A stretch of 64,000 bases of DNA. It comes from Erythrobasidium yunnanense (lineage: Eukaryota; Basidiomycota; Cystobasidiomycetes; Erythrobasidiales; Erythrobasidiaceae). The notes beneath the pieces are model-generated. The model had not been told where the DNA came from and did no database searches. It saw only the letters and a program-made list of their open reading frames with translations. The position numbers and the translations under genes were made by a program. The first letter of the stretch is position 1; the number at the start of each line of letters is the position of its first letter. Shown here piece by piece: positions 1-16,804 of this stretch. The stretch spans positions 1,530,471 to 1,594,470 of the forward strand of contig BCJC01000005.1 in NCBI GenBank assembly GCA_001600175.1, read 5' to 3'.

Positions 1-34
1 ACTAAGGGAATCCGGAGGAACAGATGGAGGGTCC

Positions 35-585
35 TTATGCAGGAGCCATCAGGATATCCTTGACGGTCTTTTCTTCAATAGGTCTGCCGTTCTCGTCTCT
101 CCGCCTGTTATCTCTTCCAAGTCCAGCTGCAGCCTCAGCTTCTTTCTGAGAGTAAGGCTCATCTTTGAGCTGCTTCAATCTCCTGCGATGTAGCTTTGTT
201 TTCGTATGCCCTGCTAGCGCTTCAGGCGAGATGAAGTACCGCGAGCATTCGACGCAGGGAAAGTCACCAGCGCCTATATATTGCACACATTAGCGCGGAG
301 AGCGTAGATAGAATATGAAGGATGACTGACCCGGCAGCTCTTCTGGATCCGCTTCTTGGACAGTCGTATCGAGTTTGCTCGTTCTCGTTTTCCCAGCAGC
401 CTGACGCTGCAGCTCTTCGTAGATCTGGTCTGTATCTTTGCCGTATCTCTTTGTCTTTACAGACTTTGCCTGGTCCTAGAATCCACAGATCTTTGTCTCA
501 GAACTCACATCAGATTTCTGCATGTCGCTGAAGCTGCCTCTACCTTCTTGCTGCCATGAGTGCGCGATCTTCTGACTCTGGTCAT
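35..585 (-). CDS. BUD20: BUD20-like C2H2 zinc-finger ribosome export factor
   Basis: Three exons: 585-544, 475-331 and 273-35, giving 141 residues. The start MTRVRRSRTHGSKK is basic, the second exon carries KTKRYGKDTDQIYEEL (the KTKRR..DLDQIY box typical of Bud20/ZNF593), and the third holds one C2H2 finger, FPCVECSRYF with two histidines in GHTKTKLHRRR. In yeast, Bud20 rides on the pre-60S particle and helps it leave the nucleus; that role is inferred from family. Both introns have GT-AG ends and keep frame. It is divergent from ARG5,6 with about 117 bases between start codons, so the two probably share a promoter region. Length and domain order match the family. Confidence 0.9.
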
Positions 586-702
586 TGCAATGTATATAAT
601 ACTCTGATGTAGATGATTTTCAGATTCTGTGTAAGACTTTGAAGGTGTGGTCTTTAAGCAAGATCCAAGCTTGTTCTTCTCTGACTTGTCCATATTGCAA
701 GT

Positions 703-3913
<3,211 letters not shown>

Positions 3914-3964
3914 ATTTCGGTTCTTTCACCAGCAACCTATTTCTTTACAATACCCATTCTGAGT

Positions 3965-5651
3965 ATGGGTGATGTAGACGAATCACCTCTTGCTGGACGT
4001 GCTGCAATAGTCGAAGATGCTGACCAGGAAGAAGACACGCCAGACTGGATGGCCTTTGCAGCTTTCGCAAGGTGTGGCCTGAAAATCAAGCTCGCTACGG
4101 ATACCACGATATTGAATATGGAATACATACAGGAATCTGAGCAAGAACAAGAGCAATACAAACACATCCTCTGAGCCCATCATCCCCAAACGAGGTGAAA
4201 AGGACTTTGAGCCGGCGACCGAGCAGAGACATGTCAATCTCCAAGTTTCCAGGCTTGAAGCTTCTCGAAGTGCTCTGTTCACTGCTATATCCTCTGGAAC
4301 GCGAAGTCATTCTTCAAAATCGCATAATCGGGCTATCTGGGATGCAAAGATAGCAAGAGCATACATGGTGGATGCGCCTGATCCCAGTCTGGCACCTTAT
4401 GAACAGAAACAAGAGATGACAGAAGGAGAACAGAGACTTGCGTCCGTCCATGGCATTCACTTCCAAAGCACAGGAAGATACGAACCTCTGCGCAAGAGAT
4501 TGGAGTTATTGCCTGAAGAAACGCTCTATCTGCTCGAGAGAGGCACGATAGAATGCTGGACTAGTGAGGAGAGGAGTGCAGTGCCTATGAGTCTGCAACA
4601 TGCGTGGAGTAGAATGATCAGCGCGGGTGATATGAATCCGCATAGATACCAAGTAGGCCGGACAGCTATCAAGCTGTATCGATGCTGATAGGATTCTGTT
4701 ACAAGGTGTATGCGTATCTCCGCCGTCTGGGGTATACAGTTATCAGGGCGGACTTCCCTCGCCCAGCTGCCATCTCCTCTTCTCTTACCCAAGGAAGCAG
4801 AACTGCGCTCTTCAAGATTCCAACACTGGAGTCACTCCTTGGCCTCATCTTGTACATTCGTAGGCGGGTACTGGACTTCTGCGATACCTGCATATTCGGC
4901 CCTACGCTTTCTGCTCTTGCACGGCTGCAGCTCGTGTCAAAGGGAAAGAGGAGGTCTTTGATAGGTGGAGAGAGGTGGTCTACGTTTGGTGAGCGCATCT
5001 CCTGTCTGTTCAGGTCTCAGGCTGATATCTCGAAAAGATCGCCTCTTTACTTCTTTACAGTTCGTCCGCTCTGGGAAGAATGTTCATGTGCATCGTATTA
5101 CAAAGAAAGAAGATCCGTATGCCGAGTTCTATCACGTCTACAAGCCCGTCACGAAGTTCAAGAAAAGCGATCCGGGAGAACCAGATTTCAGAATAGGCGT
5201 TATTGAGTGAGTCTTCTCGACACTATGTTTCGCTCTTTCCTATTGTAAGACTGATGAGATTGTGCTTTTTAGTGCCCAAACTACGCCTCTGCCTGATATG
5301 TATGCTTTTTCGAAAGTCTTTGATGATCTACCGCAAGAAGCTACACTACTTCCTCTGCCTGTTACAAGCAAAAGAGGCAACAACCCTAGCCTCGTCTCAA
5401 ATATACAAAGCCTACTTTCTGGCCTTTTCACCAAGCAGGACCCAGCTTCTACTACGTTGAAGAAGCCATTCAAGGATTCCAGACCACCAACACAGACGAG
5501 GCCCGCTCCGTACGCTCGATTGAAAGCTGGAAAGAAGTCTGCCATCATAGCCGTTGTGGACAATGGAACCATGTCTTTTCATAGATTCGGGGAATCAGAT
5601 TTCGCGGAAATGCCTTGGGTCGGCGATGGGACGGGATACAATCAGGTATGA
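3965..5651 (+). CDS. SEN54: tRNA-splicing endonuclease subunit Sen54
   Basis: Recognised from the N-terminal Sen54 block LPEETLYLLERGTIECW, the VYAYLRRLGYTVIRA motif, and the C-terminal block YHVYKPVTKFKKSDPGEPDF. Sen54 is the non-catalytic scaffold of the endonuclease that cuts introns from pre-tRNAs. Secure exons are 3965-4071, 4133-4652, a third starting at 4706, then 5061-5206 and 5273-5651. The stretch 4740-5060 is not settled: the coding frame changes between ISSSL and a convincing segment KGKEEVFDRWREVVY (to 4983), so at least one intron there has a boundary I could not place; a GTTTGG donor at 4984 gives a good join to FVRSGKNVHV. The start lies only 51 bases after the ARG5,6 stop. 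Confidence 0.88.
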
Positions 5652-6370
5652 GATAGCTGGAAGGGAAGAATAGGGAAGAAGACGGAACGTAGCGGGAGTC
5701 ATGTCTTTATCGAGATGTTGTTGTTTATGCACGTGCAGAGCAATGAACGCGTCTATTACAGTTGGAGGTAGCTTCCGTTTCGACTATAAGTGAAACCTGT
5801 ATATCTTTCTTCTGAGATGAACATCACGCTTGTTCCGCTTAACGAGAGGTTGTTTGGTCGCTGACAGCTGTCACGCGCGCGTAGACGAAAGGAGGGAAGA
5901 AAGATGCTTGCATCGGAGAGGGGAGAAGATGTATATAACTATAACTGATAGACGTAGTGCTCCTTCAGTAGTCGTAACGCCTCCTTAAAATGACTGCCGC
6001 TGGCTGAAAAGCTGCCAACTTTCTGGACTGAAAAGCTATTCGCTTACGACGCTACTTCGAGAATTACTGTCAAACTACAAATCCAAGTTGAGAGATTGTT
6101 ACTTCGCTATAACACTCTTGAACATATACTTTCTGTCCAAGAATTACCTCTCTTTCCCCATCCCTGATCTACGTGTTTAGTTCCGTCCGTTGTACCTCCT
6201 TTCCTTCACAGTTGCCCTTGGAGCAAGACCCGATCAGTCGCCACAAACTGGCAACGGCTCTTACGCAGCGACAAGCCTCTGGCAAGGGAAATCGTAAGAG
6301 GTGGATTTGAATCGTAAATTTTCAAATCGTCTCTTGCTTCTCTTCCATCCAGAAACTCTGAAACGACAAC
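5652..6370. promoter_or_regulatory. intergenic region upstream of histone H3
   Basis: About 720 bases between the SEN54 stop and the H3 start codon, on the same strand. No protein or RNA gene is supported. A TATATAACTATAAC stretch sits near 5933. The region must hold the SEN54 terminator and the H3 promoter, but I recognise no specific histone-gene control element. Confidence 0.4.
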
Positions 6371-7145
<775 letters not shown>

Positions 7146-7663
7146 GCGATGCACTCTTATCGACATCTACTACTCTCAGGACAACTGTACAACAAGCCTC
7201 GTCGTTTCGTCGTATAGACAGCCTATCCCTCCTATCACTACACACATACGACTGTATCAACTCCTTCTCTTTTCACAAAGATCCACCTGTAAAATTGATC
7301 TGTAATAGGGTCTCGAGTGTCTGCAGTGCCTCTTTTTCGTTTTACTTCCCTATCACTTTAGCTTATCTCTCGTACTCGACTCTGTTTTAGAGATGATATC
7401 GATGAATAGCCTTTTTTTAGTCTGATGCAATCAAATCACTTATAAATGTAAACCCTGGTCCACTTCTGCTGTCTTGCTTACTTTCCTCGCTGATGAACAT
7501 CGCAAGACTGCTAACAAGGCTGTAGTATGCTTCTGATACTGTCTGGTCGAATCCGTATTGGCAGAAATCAACAAGATGCCTAATGAGAAGCTATGCACAA
7601 CAACAATGACACTGCAAGAACGATATCTGCAATAACGATGTACAGAGTATGCAGAGTATGAGC
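7146..7663. other. convergent intergenic region H3 / TUL1
   Basis: About 520 bases between the H3 and TUL1 stop codons, so only 3' untranslated and termination sequence is expected. It has pyrimidine-rich runs near 7330-7420. No gene is seen. Confidence 0.4.
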
Positions 7664-10600
7664 CTAGAAAGGCGGAAGAGGTCTTCTGCAAAGAGGGCTG
7701 TTTTCGAACAGATCAAAACATGGAATCAGTCACTATTGCCGAGAAGAGACTTGAAATAGTGCGAGGATGCGCTTACCATTCCATCTTGATAGCTGCCCAG
7801 CTTTCCAGACACGTTGTATGTGCGATATGATGGCACGGCGGGACCTGCAGGACGACTCAGTCTAATGAGCTCCTTTTTCTGCGAGTTTGAGATGAGGAAG
7901 AGAAGTCGACGCACCATATAGCTCATCCTATTTGCTCCTCTCCTGACGCCCTGAATGACATCCCCGACATTCGTTGACGCCTCAGCACCACTTCCCTTCT
8001 CCGCCGTGCGCATATCCAGGCTCATTCTCCCGTTCCCACTTGCATTATTCGCCAGCTCGATCTTCTCGAAGCAGATAACGCAGTCCACTTCGTTCGCCTT
8101 GTTTCCACCTTTTGTATCTGCAGCAGCTGCATCGGCGGATTCTATGTCTTGAGGTGGGAGAATAGGATGATAGTCCCATGTCGTGAGTTTCGGGAACCAC
8201 CATCCACTAGGCAAAAAGAACCTCGGTCCTAGATAATCTTGCAAGAACAGCACACAGACTTGGAAGAGTTGGTAGAGGACCAGCAAGTATACGTAGGGAG
8301 AAGTCTCGTTGAATAAGAGATTGGATGGGTAGGCCCAGATATAGAGGGGGATAAAGAGGCGTGCGAGAGCGGTCACTAGGATGTAGGACTTCAGGAGAGC
8401 ATGACGGCCTGAACCTCGTTCGGCATTGTGGTAGATTTGCGGGACTGAAAAAGGTAAAGCGAACAAGTCAGCTAGTGCTCACAACGAGGGAACACTTTTG
8501 CTCACACCAGAATCCGTAAGCAATGGCCATTAGGATCGGGAACCATCCAATAAAGCCGAGAGCCAGTACGAGCATGACCAAGCCAGCAATCATGTACATA
8601 GCGTCTATACATAGCACAAGGTATCAGCTCATGATCGAAGTCGGATATCATCCACGCACTCTTCCGCTGTTGGGCTTCAATATCATCAGCAGCATTCGTA
8701 GCTGTCGGTGCAGGCGTTGGAGCTGGTCTTCCCAGCAGGGGCGTATGTGTATTAGGAACTTCTGTACTTCTTCTAGGCTGTTCTGGTCTAGCGCTTTCTG
8801 GTACAGCAGGAGCAGCTGGAGCAGGAGCCGGCGCTGGTGCTGGAGCGGTGGTAGTAGGTGGTGAAGGAGGTCTATAAGTGGAGACGCGGATGATAGCTGC
8901 ATAGCGAAGACCGAAGAGAAGCCCTGATAAGATACCGAAGAAACCGGGTACAAGGAGAGCTACGGAAGCTTGGTTCTGGGTGATGATGCCGAGTGTGAGA
9001 TGGGTGACCTGGAGTAGGCAATACATGTGAGACGGGGGAACGAAGCAGAACACAGAATACTTACGCAGAAGTAGACATCCATGAGTACTTGAAGAGCTAT
9101 AGTGAGATGGGAGACTTTGCTGATGGCCTTTTTGACCGGCTCTCAGCACCATTCTGGCAGAAGAGACCATTATTGTGTACTTACCGTAGGCGTGCTCGTG
9201 TACTCCATCTGTTTGACTAGCACCCACGTCTGCAGTGCCGTAACGACAGCGAGCACGAACGCGTACGCCATCGTTTGACTCCAGAACTCATCCACTTCCA
9301 ATCCTTCCATATTATCAAACTCCAGCACAAGATTGCACTCTTTACTGAACAGAATAGCATCGAGCGACGGTGGTGGAAGTGGTAGGACTGTTCGGCCTGT
9401 TGGATTGTGTAGCTCATCTTCGTATTCTTTCGCTCGAGAAGGTGGAGTGTCGCGAGGAAGAGGACGCAGCTGGCCATACATTGAGAATGTACAATTCAAC
9501 GAAGTGTCGCCATCGCCATCTGAAAAGCCATAGCCTTATGTCAGAACAATCACTTAACATAGGACTGGGCAGCGAGGAGGATAGATGAGACTTACTTGAG
9601 CTTGAGTCGATGAATTGCTGACTAGCTATGGAAGATTCGAGGCGGGCTATTCGTGCGTCAAGCTCTTTCAGCACGAGTTGGGCAGTCTCGTTTCGTGAGC
9701 TATTGGAAAAGAGAAGCCCGGGCAGCTGCCGCATATCTAGATCCATCCAAGGTGGAGCAGCATGCAAGAAGAATGTGCCATTGTCCAGATAGCTGAGCCA
9801 AGAAGCGATTAGATCGGGCACTTTCTTGGAGAAAAGCTTCGCCGCTCACTGAACACCCTCCATATGGATCTCGTTCGACTTGTATTCTCCATCATCACTC
9901 CCTGTCGTGTCTACCATATCATGTAGCTGCACATCGATTGTGCCTCGTATCAAAACTACCTTCGCATCCTTCTTCTCCTTCTCGTACTTTGTCCCCGGAA
10001 CATGAGGGATAGCTTCTCTGACATTCAGCCTGACAACCTTGCCATCTTCCTGCTTTGCCCGCTTCGTTCTGCCCGTCCAAGGGAAGATACCCTGTCGTCT
10101 CTCTACCTCGGTCACGTTCGCATGCTCTTCCGTTATGTTGATATTAGGATGCGCTAGCCAGCTTCCTTTGAAGAAGCCTGATATATTGTGAAAGTATAGA
10201 GCGTTATCGAAAGCTGGCGCAATCAAGCGATCCACTTTATCGGCCAGTATTGGCGGAGGCGTAAGATCTGGCAAGACGAAGTCGCGCTTCCTTGGCTTCT
10301 TATCTTCCTCAGCATTGCCATCACCTCCAGGCGTTGCGCTCGCAGAAGGCGTTTCGACAGGCGACGCAGTGACATCGGACGTGGTAGCCAGATTGATACC
10401 CGAAGTTGTCGTTGCATTACGGCCATCATTTAGAGTCTCATTCTTCTTGGTATGAGGATATAGCCAGTCTGTGAACTCTTCGCGCTCCATCTTGAGCCGG
10501 CTCAGCGCATTTCGGTACCGCTGCTCAGCGCCCGTATCAGGCGTATTTGACGACATGAAGAAGAACATCATCGAGATGAAGAGAAAGTACGAAAGGTTGC

Positions 10601-10685
10601 CGCGATTGTTGCGCGTATCGCCAAAGGTGTCCCGCTGCTGTTGCTGCTGCGCTTGCGCCTGCTGAGCAGTCGCTGGTGGATCCAT
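7664..10685 (-). CDS. TUL1: Tul1-type multi-pass RING E3 ubiquitin ligase
   Basis: Nine exons (10685-9850, 9792-9596, 9519-9185, 9139-9065, 9008-8660, 8604-8506, 8444-7915, 7844-7777, 7697-7664) give 840 residues. Tul1 is the catalytic subunit of the Golgi/endosome Dsc complex that ubiquitinates membrane proteins. An N-terminal anchor (LSYFLFISMMFFFMSS) is followed by a lumenal region with N-glycosylation sites, about seven membrane segments (for example FIGWFPILMAIAYGFW) and a C-terminal RING-H2: CVICFEKI, then VPPCHHIAHTTCLESW and CPLCRRPLPPF. Two short exons encode the last half of the RING. The in-frame TGA at 9846 is inside an intron, so it is not a break. Gln-rich and Ala-Pro repeats occur in loops. 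An upstream in-frame Met codon at 10775 is an alternative start. Confidence 0.93.
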
Positions 10686-10857
10686 CTTGGCCAGAGGATG
10701 GTCAAGAGGCAAAGCAAGTCCAGTCAGAAAGTGATGATCATCAGCTAACTTCTGGTCTTTATAAGCTGTTCGCATTGCGCTGACGTGCTAGATACAGCTT
10801 TACACGTCTTCCATGCGCGAAGACATCATGCAACAACATCTGCGTTTCTCTAAGCAC

Positions 10858-13800
10858 TCATCGATGCCAAGCTCTTATAGTCTCTTCCTTGATGCCTGGT
10901 AATCCTACCCTCAATGCCAGACTCGTGATCTCTTCTGGCAACAGCGCGGACCCTGAGATCCACTCAAGCCTGACAGCGCCATCGTACAAATCGTGTATCG
11001 AAGTCTTCAGACTTGAGATATCACTTGTGAAAGTGTTGATTCTAGTAGATACTCGCTCGTATGCTTGCCATAGAAGGCTTACCACCATTTCGGTGTTGAG
11101 CGACTTGCCAGATCGTGCTAGGTGAATGACCAGGCGCCGCAGCGTATGTGATACTCGTGCGATGTCTTCGGAATCCATGTCTAAGTAGCTAATTAGTCGA
11201 GACTTCTCGATCTGCGTAGCTGAACTCACCGGTGGCCCTAATCTTCTCTAACAGGGCAAGCGCATCGACGATCCAAAGGCCGTCTCTGGCTCGGCGCAAT
11301 TTTGTAGACCTTACGCAAGAAACGCAGTTGTCGAGAATCTTCAAAACCTCGCGCTCTTCGTCGGGCGATTCGAACGAAATCTGGGCTAGTACGCCGAACA
11401 AGCTGGAATGACCGATAAGGTCTTGAGCCGCAGCGGGTAGCTGGGTCACTTGTGATAGCACCTAAGCCGGAGAATGGACGTCAGTTCAGCTCAGACTGAG
11501 GATTATAGATGTGTATACCTTGAAAAGCCATAGGCGGGTTTCGGCGTCATCGTCCGCCGAGCCAGACTGCAGATAGCTCAGACAGAGGTCTATCACTTGT
11601 CGTCGTCGCAGTATTCGCCAATCTTCGTTGGTATGAATCCCGTCTAACAGACTCTTGAGCAACCAGAGTCGCTCTTCCCTTGCATTGTCGGCTGATGAAT
11701 AGAAGAGGTTGTAGAAAAGAGGTACGTCTGATGTCTCGAGTACAGGTCGGGATAAGAGGTATCGCCACATGAGTGGATAAGCGAATTCGCCAGGGTTGGC
11801 CAGCGCACTCAATGACTGTGCCATGAAGTGGGCAATGAGAGGAGGGAGAGACTCGTCGAGAGCTGACGAGGGGTCGACGCTGTTCCTAACGGAGTCTAGA
11901 AGATAGCTAAGTTCCTCCTTCTCGCGGAAGTCTGGTGATGCCTGTAGAGCGTTCCGTACTTTCGCCAACGTCCTATCGCCAGCTAATTGGAATTGTCTTT
12001 TGGGAGAAGCCAACGCGCACACAGCTAGACTAAGAGAGCCGGATGACACCAGAGCCATCCAGGTAGTACGGGAGATCTCGTCGCCATCCAGTATCATGGA
12101 GATGTACGGCAATAAGAAGAGAGGATCGTAAGCTGAACTATCTTTTGCGACTGTCGGCGATGTTCGCTGAAGGAGGAGCACACAGGCTTTGTGCATTTGT
12201 TCAGGCTCCAAGCCTGCAATCACCTGTGACTGGGTTACAGCCACGCCGCGGAGATGAGGCGGGATCCATTGCTTGACAAGCTGTCTGAAGGAAGTCTGGC
12301 CAGCCAGCTCGGACAGTCGGAATACCCGTAGCATAGCTTGGTCGGACGAGCTCATTGTGCCAGTATAGTAAGAAAGGAGTGTAGGAAGTGCACGGAGCTG
12401 CCCAAGCAGGTGTGGTGCATGAGTGTGAGCAGCTTCAATAAGCGATACTATGCCTAAGTGCAAAGGCGAGGAAGGATCCAGAGCTGACCGTAGGCTGGAG
12501 TCGGATAAGATAGTCTGCAAAGCCTTCGTGAGGGAGGCGCTCTGTAGCTTGGATTCGCGAAGAAGATTGCCGAGGAACTCGACTGTTGCTTCGTCTGCTA
12601 AGCGGTTCTGGATACCGGCGGTAATGACTGGATCAACTAAGTGGGCTTTGAGCAGCCACTTGCCGCGATACTTGTCTAATCGCGGCGAAAGTGCTTGCAG
12701 GAAGCTCGCTACCTGCTCCGTATTCGCTTCGTCCTCGGCAAAGCGCCGTACAAGCCATCGCAGACTTTCGTTCACGAAGGCCTCCATCAGCGAGAAGCTT
12801 TCTGCTTTCAAGCTACTGGCTTCGCATATCCGATCAAGGATCGAGATAGACCATTCGTCGAAGATTGAAGGATTGCTAGCTCCTGCTGCTGGTATAGCGT
12901 TGCTAAGCTTGTTGATGACGCTCGCGGCCGCTTGCGACAGAGGGGAGCAGAGCTCGACCAGTATTCGTCCTGCGTAAACGCGAAGAAGGCCCTCAGCTGG
13001 AGATAGAAAGGCATCGATAGCAGCCTTAGTAGTTGATGCAGATATAGAGTTTGCCTTGCCAAGAGCGTGTTGGACCTGCAGATTGGCAAATAGAGCTGGA
13101 GCGTTATGTTCGAGATCACCTTCTTTGGCTGAGAGGGCTTGGTCTTGGTTGCGATACAGAACGGCTGCGACGAGTCGGGAAGTGTGGAACGAAGAGACTT
13201 TGTTGGCGGTGACGTATTTGGCTGCTTCGGATGCCCAGCTGAAGGATGTAGGATCGTGGGCTGAGGAAGGAGTATTCTCCAGTATGCCCGCTGGCAAGCA
13301 TGTTTCCGCAACGTTCGCTACGAGCTCATATGCTGATTCCGAGCGTAACTGGAGCAGGTCCTCCCAGTGTTCCTTGACAAAAGAAGCGTTATTCGGAGAC
13401 ATATCGCGTGCCATGCTTTCTGCGATTTTGTCTAATATCGCCGGGGCTCCGTTTTGGCTAGATATGAGGTGTGCGAAGACTCGAAGCCGTTGCTCTTGCG
13501 AAAGTTCAGGTAGCATGAGATCATATACAGTCTCCACTACTGTCATTGGAGAGCTGAGTACTGCAGCAAGATATGGTTCCCAGATAGCAAAGGGCATCTT
13601 TGTCCGAGAGTGGTTCACTACCGTCAGTAGTCCTATGCAAGACGTCAGTACAGACGTTTACGATGTATTCTGGAGTTCTGCTACATACCAATAGCGTTTG
13701 TACAAGGGCCCTTTGCGAGTTCCGAAGCGAACATTGCGATCGCTTCCTTACTCACGAGAAGTAATGGCACAGCACGCTGTCGATCGGTCGCTGTGAGCGA

Positions 13801-16743
13801 TAATACGAGACCAGCCAAGAACGAAAGGGTCGAATGGGCTTGAAGGCTGTCGAGCGTATATCTAGCCAGCCGCACCAGAGGAAGGGGATCTGACAAGACT
13901 AAAGCATTCATGGCTTGATTATATTGCAGCCTCTTGCAGTCTTCGATGCCTGCGATCTTCTTAAGTTGCACGAAAAGTATGATGTGTTGCAGGGGATCGC
14001 TCGTGTCCGCGGTATCGTCTGCATGGACGCCCACCATCGTAGCACCTATACCGGTCCTGGAAGTAGACTTGGCAGCCAGTAGACTCTGCTCAGCTGCGCT
14101 GAGGAAGTCTCGACTGCCCGCAGAGCGAGCTTCGGCTGTTGCGTTCTTCACGGCCGCCAAGAACTGCTCCGCAAGACATAGACAGTCTCGGTAGCCACAG
14201 AAAGCTACGACCAGTCTGTTGACATAGTCAGCCAGTGAAGTAGCTGTTTCCTGGTCTGCTAAACGGTGGGGAAGCTGTTCCACGAAAGTACCGATAAGAG
14301 GACTAGATCGACCGCACGTGTCCAATGTGCAGATATTGGTACTCTCCCTGCTGCAGATTTGACTCGTGACATCGATATACTTGTATGGGGTTTGCAAGCA
14401 ACGCTGTATGCAAGCATCTAGGAAAGCCAGAGCATGACCTTGAGCGGTAGGACTGCTTCGTGGAATAGCTTTAAGCCACATCTGGACCTCCGTCTGATCG
14501 TGTTCGAAGAGCAAAGACGATCCTAGGAGAGAGGAGGCTGTCTGCTCTGCTTGGCTTCGCAAGCTGGAGAAAGGAGAGGTGAGGTAGATATTGATAATGC
14601 TAGCGATAGGCGATCTTGAACCTTCGCTAGCTTTATGCCATTGCCAGTTGATTGCGCCTTCACCTTGGTCGTCCGGCTTGGCAGATAACAAAGACAGTAG
14701 ACCCGCTTGGCCAATCGCAGCTAGAGGTGCAGACTCGGTCTCTGTCGCTGAAGCAGCGAAGAAGGACGAGTTCAGGAGTTTCCCGAAGTCGAATCGAAGG
14801 CTTGAGAACTTGGCAGGTGCGATGGGATGATAGAGCGCTATTGTGCGCAGTGCGAGCGATATGAGCAGTGTATTGTCATCCTCCGGAGCAGATGCGCCTC
14901 CATCCATCTCCATACCTGTCTCTGAAGAGACCGTAGACACTACTGATCCTGCTCGCGAAAACACTCGGCCCAGACCTGTCTGAACAAGAGCGATGAGAAC
15001 CTGAAGATCAGGGACTCGTTCGCGCGCTTCTGTCTTCAGTCTTCTAGCAAGACTTCGGTAGGACTCTGCCTTGTCGCTAGCGGCATTGGCTGTGAGTGCT
15101 TCTAGCGCTTCAATAATCGCTGCGCACTTTCGGAGGCCGATGAAGAGGAAGTTGCAGGTAAGATAGGCAACAAGAGGGTTTGTCTGAGATTGTTGCAGAG
15201 CCTTGGATATCCACACCTTCCCAAGATGAGCAGGCATAAGAGCCGAATCCAACAGGGCTGTAACTGAGAAAGAGCTTGCAGGCGGTAGTGTTGCCGACTC
15301 AGCAGACTTAACTGCTTCTACTAGGGTCGAGGGAAGAGATGTCCCGGCCAGACGGCTCGCGAAGCCTATAGCTGTGATCCAGCGACTGGAAAGTCTTGGT
15401 TCCAAGCTTGGTGCGAATTTTGCCCAAAAACCTGGCAGTAACTCAGGCGCGCTCGCCAAAGCATGTAATGCGACGTCTGCTTGCAGCTCTGACTCCGAGA
15501 TGGAGAGCAGGCCTATAAGATTGCCTAGAGCGCGGCGTTGATGTGACGACAACGATGCTGAACCGGAAGGGAGCTTCGCGAGAGCAGTGATGACGAAGTG
15601 AAGATATCGCTGAGAGCTGTATGCTGGAGTGTAGACGGGAGTCTCGCTAGCTGCTTGTTCAGGGGACAGCGTATCGCGCTCGAGCAGCTTGATGGCTTCG
15701 GTCCAGCTATCTTCTGCAATTCGACATCGCAGATCCATGCCAAGTCTGTCGAGATTCGTTAATTGTGCCATAACCTCGAGAACCAGCTCGACCGCTTCGA
15801 CTGGATCTTCTGCTAGGCCTTTGAATATGGCGCTTATCAGTCCTTTTTGTCCTAATACCTCTGCCTTCATGGATAGAGATGCGCTCGGCGCCAGTAGCGA
15901 CAGAAGGGTAGAGAGCATTAAATGCCGAATGTCTGCACGAAGCGCGAGTCAGCAGGAGACGGTAGCAGAGCTATATGATAGGTACTGACCTGGCTTCCTT
16001 CCAGCTTTGGTAACCATCGGTATCTTGCGCTTTGTACCGAGCAAACGGATAATTGCCCTGGCATCGAGGTTGAGACTCGTCCATATTCTCCTGCTAGAGG
16101 CGCTCCTGGACGGCGCAAATCTGACAATCTTGAGTAGCGCATTGACGAGCTCGAGTGCGGCAGTCGTAAGTTCATTCTTGCCTTGCTGGACTAAGTATTT
16201 ATGGATATGCTTAAGCTGGCCAAGGAGCTCGATAATCAAGTTCGCAACGGTCTTCTGATGTGAAGAGCCGACAGCTATAATGCCAGAGGATGGAAGACTG
16301 GAAATATTGAGCAGAGTTGTATAGGCCTGAAGAGCCGCGACCGTGAGATTGGTGTTTCCAGCTTGATCGCCTTTCTCCCAAGCAGCAATGATATCTTTCA
16401 GAGATGAATCAGCTTCCCAATGGTCCAGAAAAGCGGTCCAGGTCTTGAAAGCTTCGTCGTTTGACGATTTTTTGGAAGTTGCAGCATGGGCGCCTTGAGT
16501 CCGGAATACGCGAACGAGCTGATGAAGCGCTACAGAACATGTCAGAATATAGTCTGAAAAGGTATATCGGCGGCACCTACCGACTATTGCGCCAGGCTCG
16601 CCTTTATCGCCTTGAATCCCTCGAAGAAGCTCTGGCCATTTCGGCGTAGTAACTTGCGCATTCTTCGTCGCTGCTACTTGCACTTTATTGCTTGTGCTGG
16701 CTTCAGCTTCTTCCCGCTTGCGCTTTCCCGCGACTACAGCCAT
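10858..16743 (-). CDS. URB1: Urb1/Npa1 nucleolar pre-60S assembly factor
   Basis: Six exons (16743-16581, 16529-15990, 15932-13689, 13632-11519, 11461-11230, 11180-10858) give 1871 residues. The N-terminal Npa1 domain is recognised from IVRFAPSRSASSRRIWTSL, DIRHLMLSTLLSLLAP and ISAIFKGLAEDPVEAVELVL. The C-terminal Urb1 domain includes FGVLAQISFESPDEERE and ends in a segment rich in hydrophobic helices. Yeast Urb1 is a large helical-repeat scaffold for early 60S particles in the nucleolus. The start has a basic KRKREE stretch suited to nuclear entry. The first intron (16580-16530) is 51 bases and stop-free. The start codon lies 61 bases from that of divergent VMA12. Confidence 0.9.
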
Positions 16744-16804
16744 GATTTCGTTCAGGTCGGAAAGGGCACTTTTCTGTGTTTCGCCAACTTGTGATTCAAG
16801 GCAG
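16744..16804. promoter_or_regulatory. 61-base divergent promoter, URB1 / VMA12
   Basis: Only 61 bases separate the two start codons, so both 5' leaders and the shared promoter must fit here or overlap the coding sequence. I see no TATA box. Confidence 0.6.

Noticed and set aside
9846-9848. In-frame TGA in TUL1 suggesting a broken gene
   Set aside because: A GT-AG intron (9849-9793) removes it and gives the family sequence EGVHYLDNGTFFLH.
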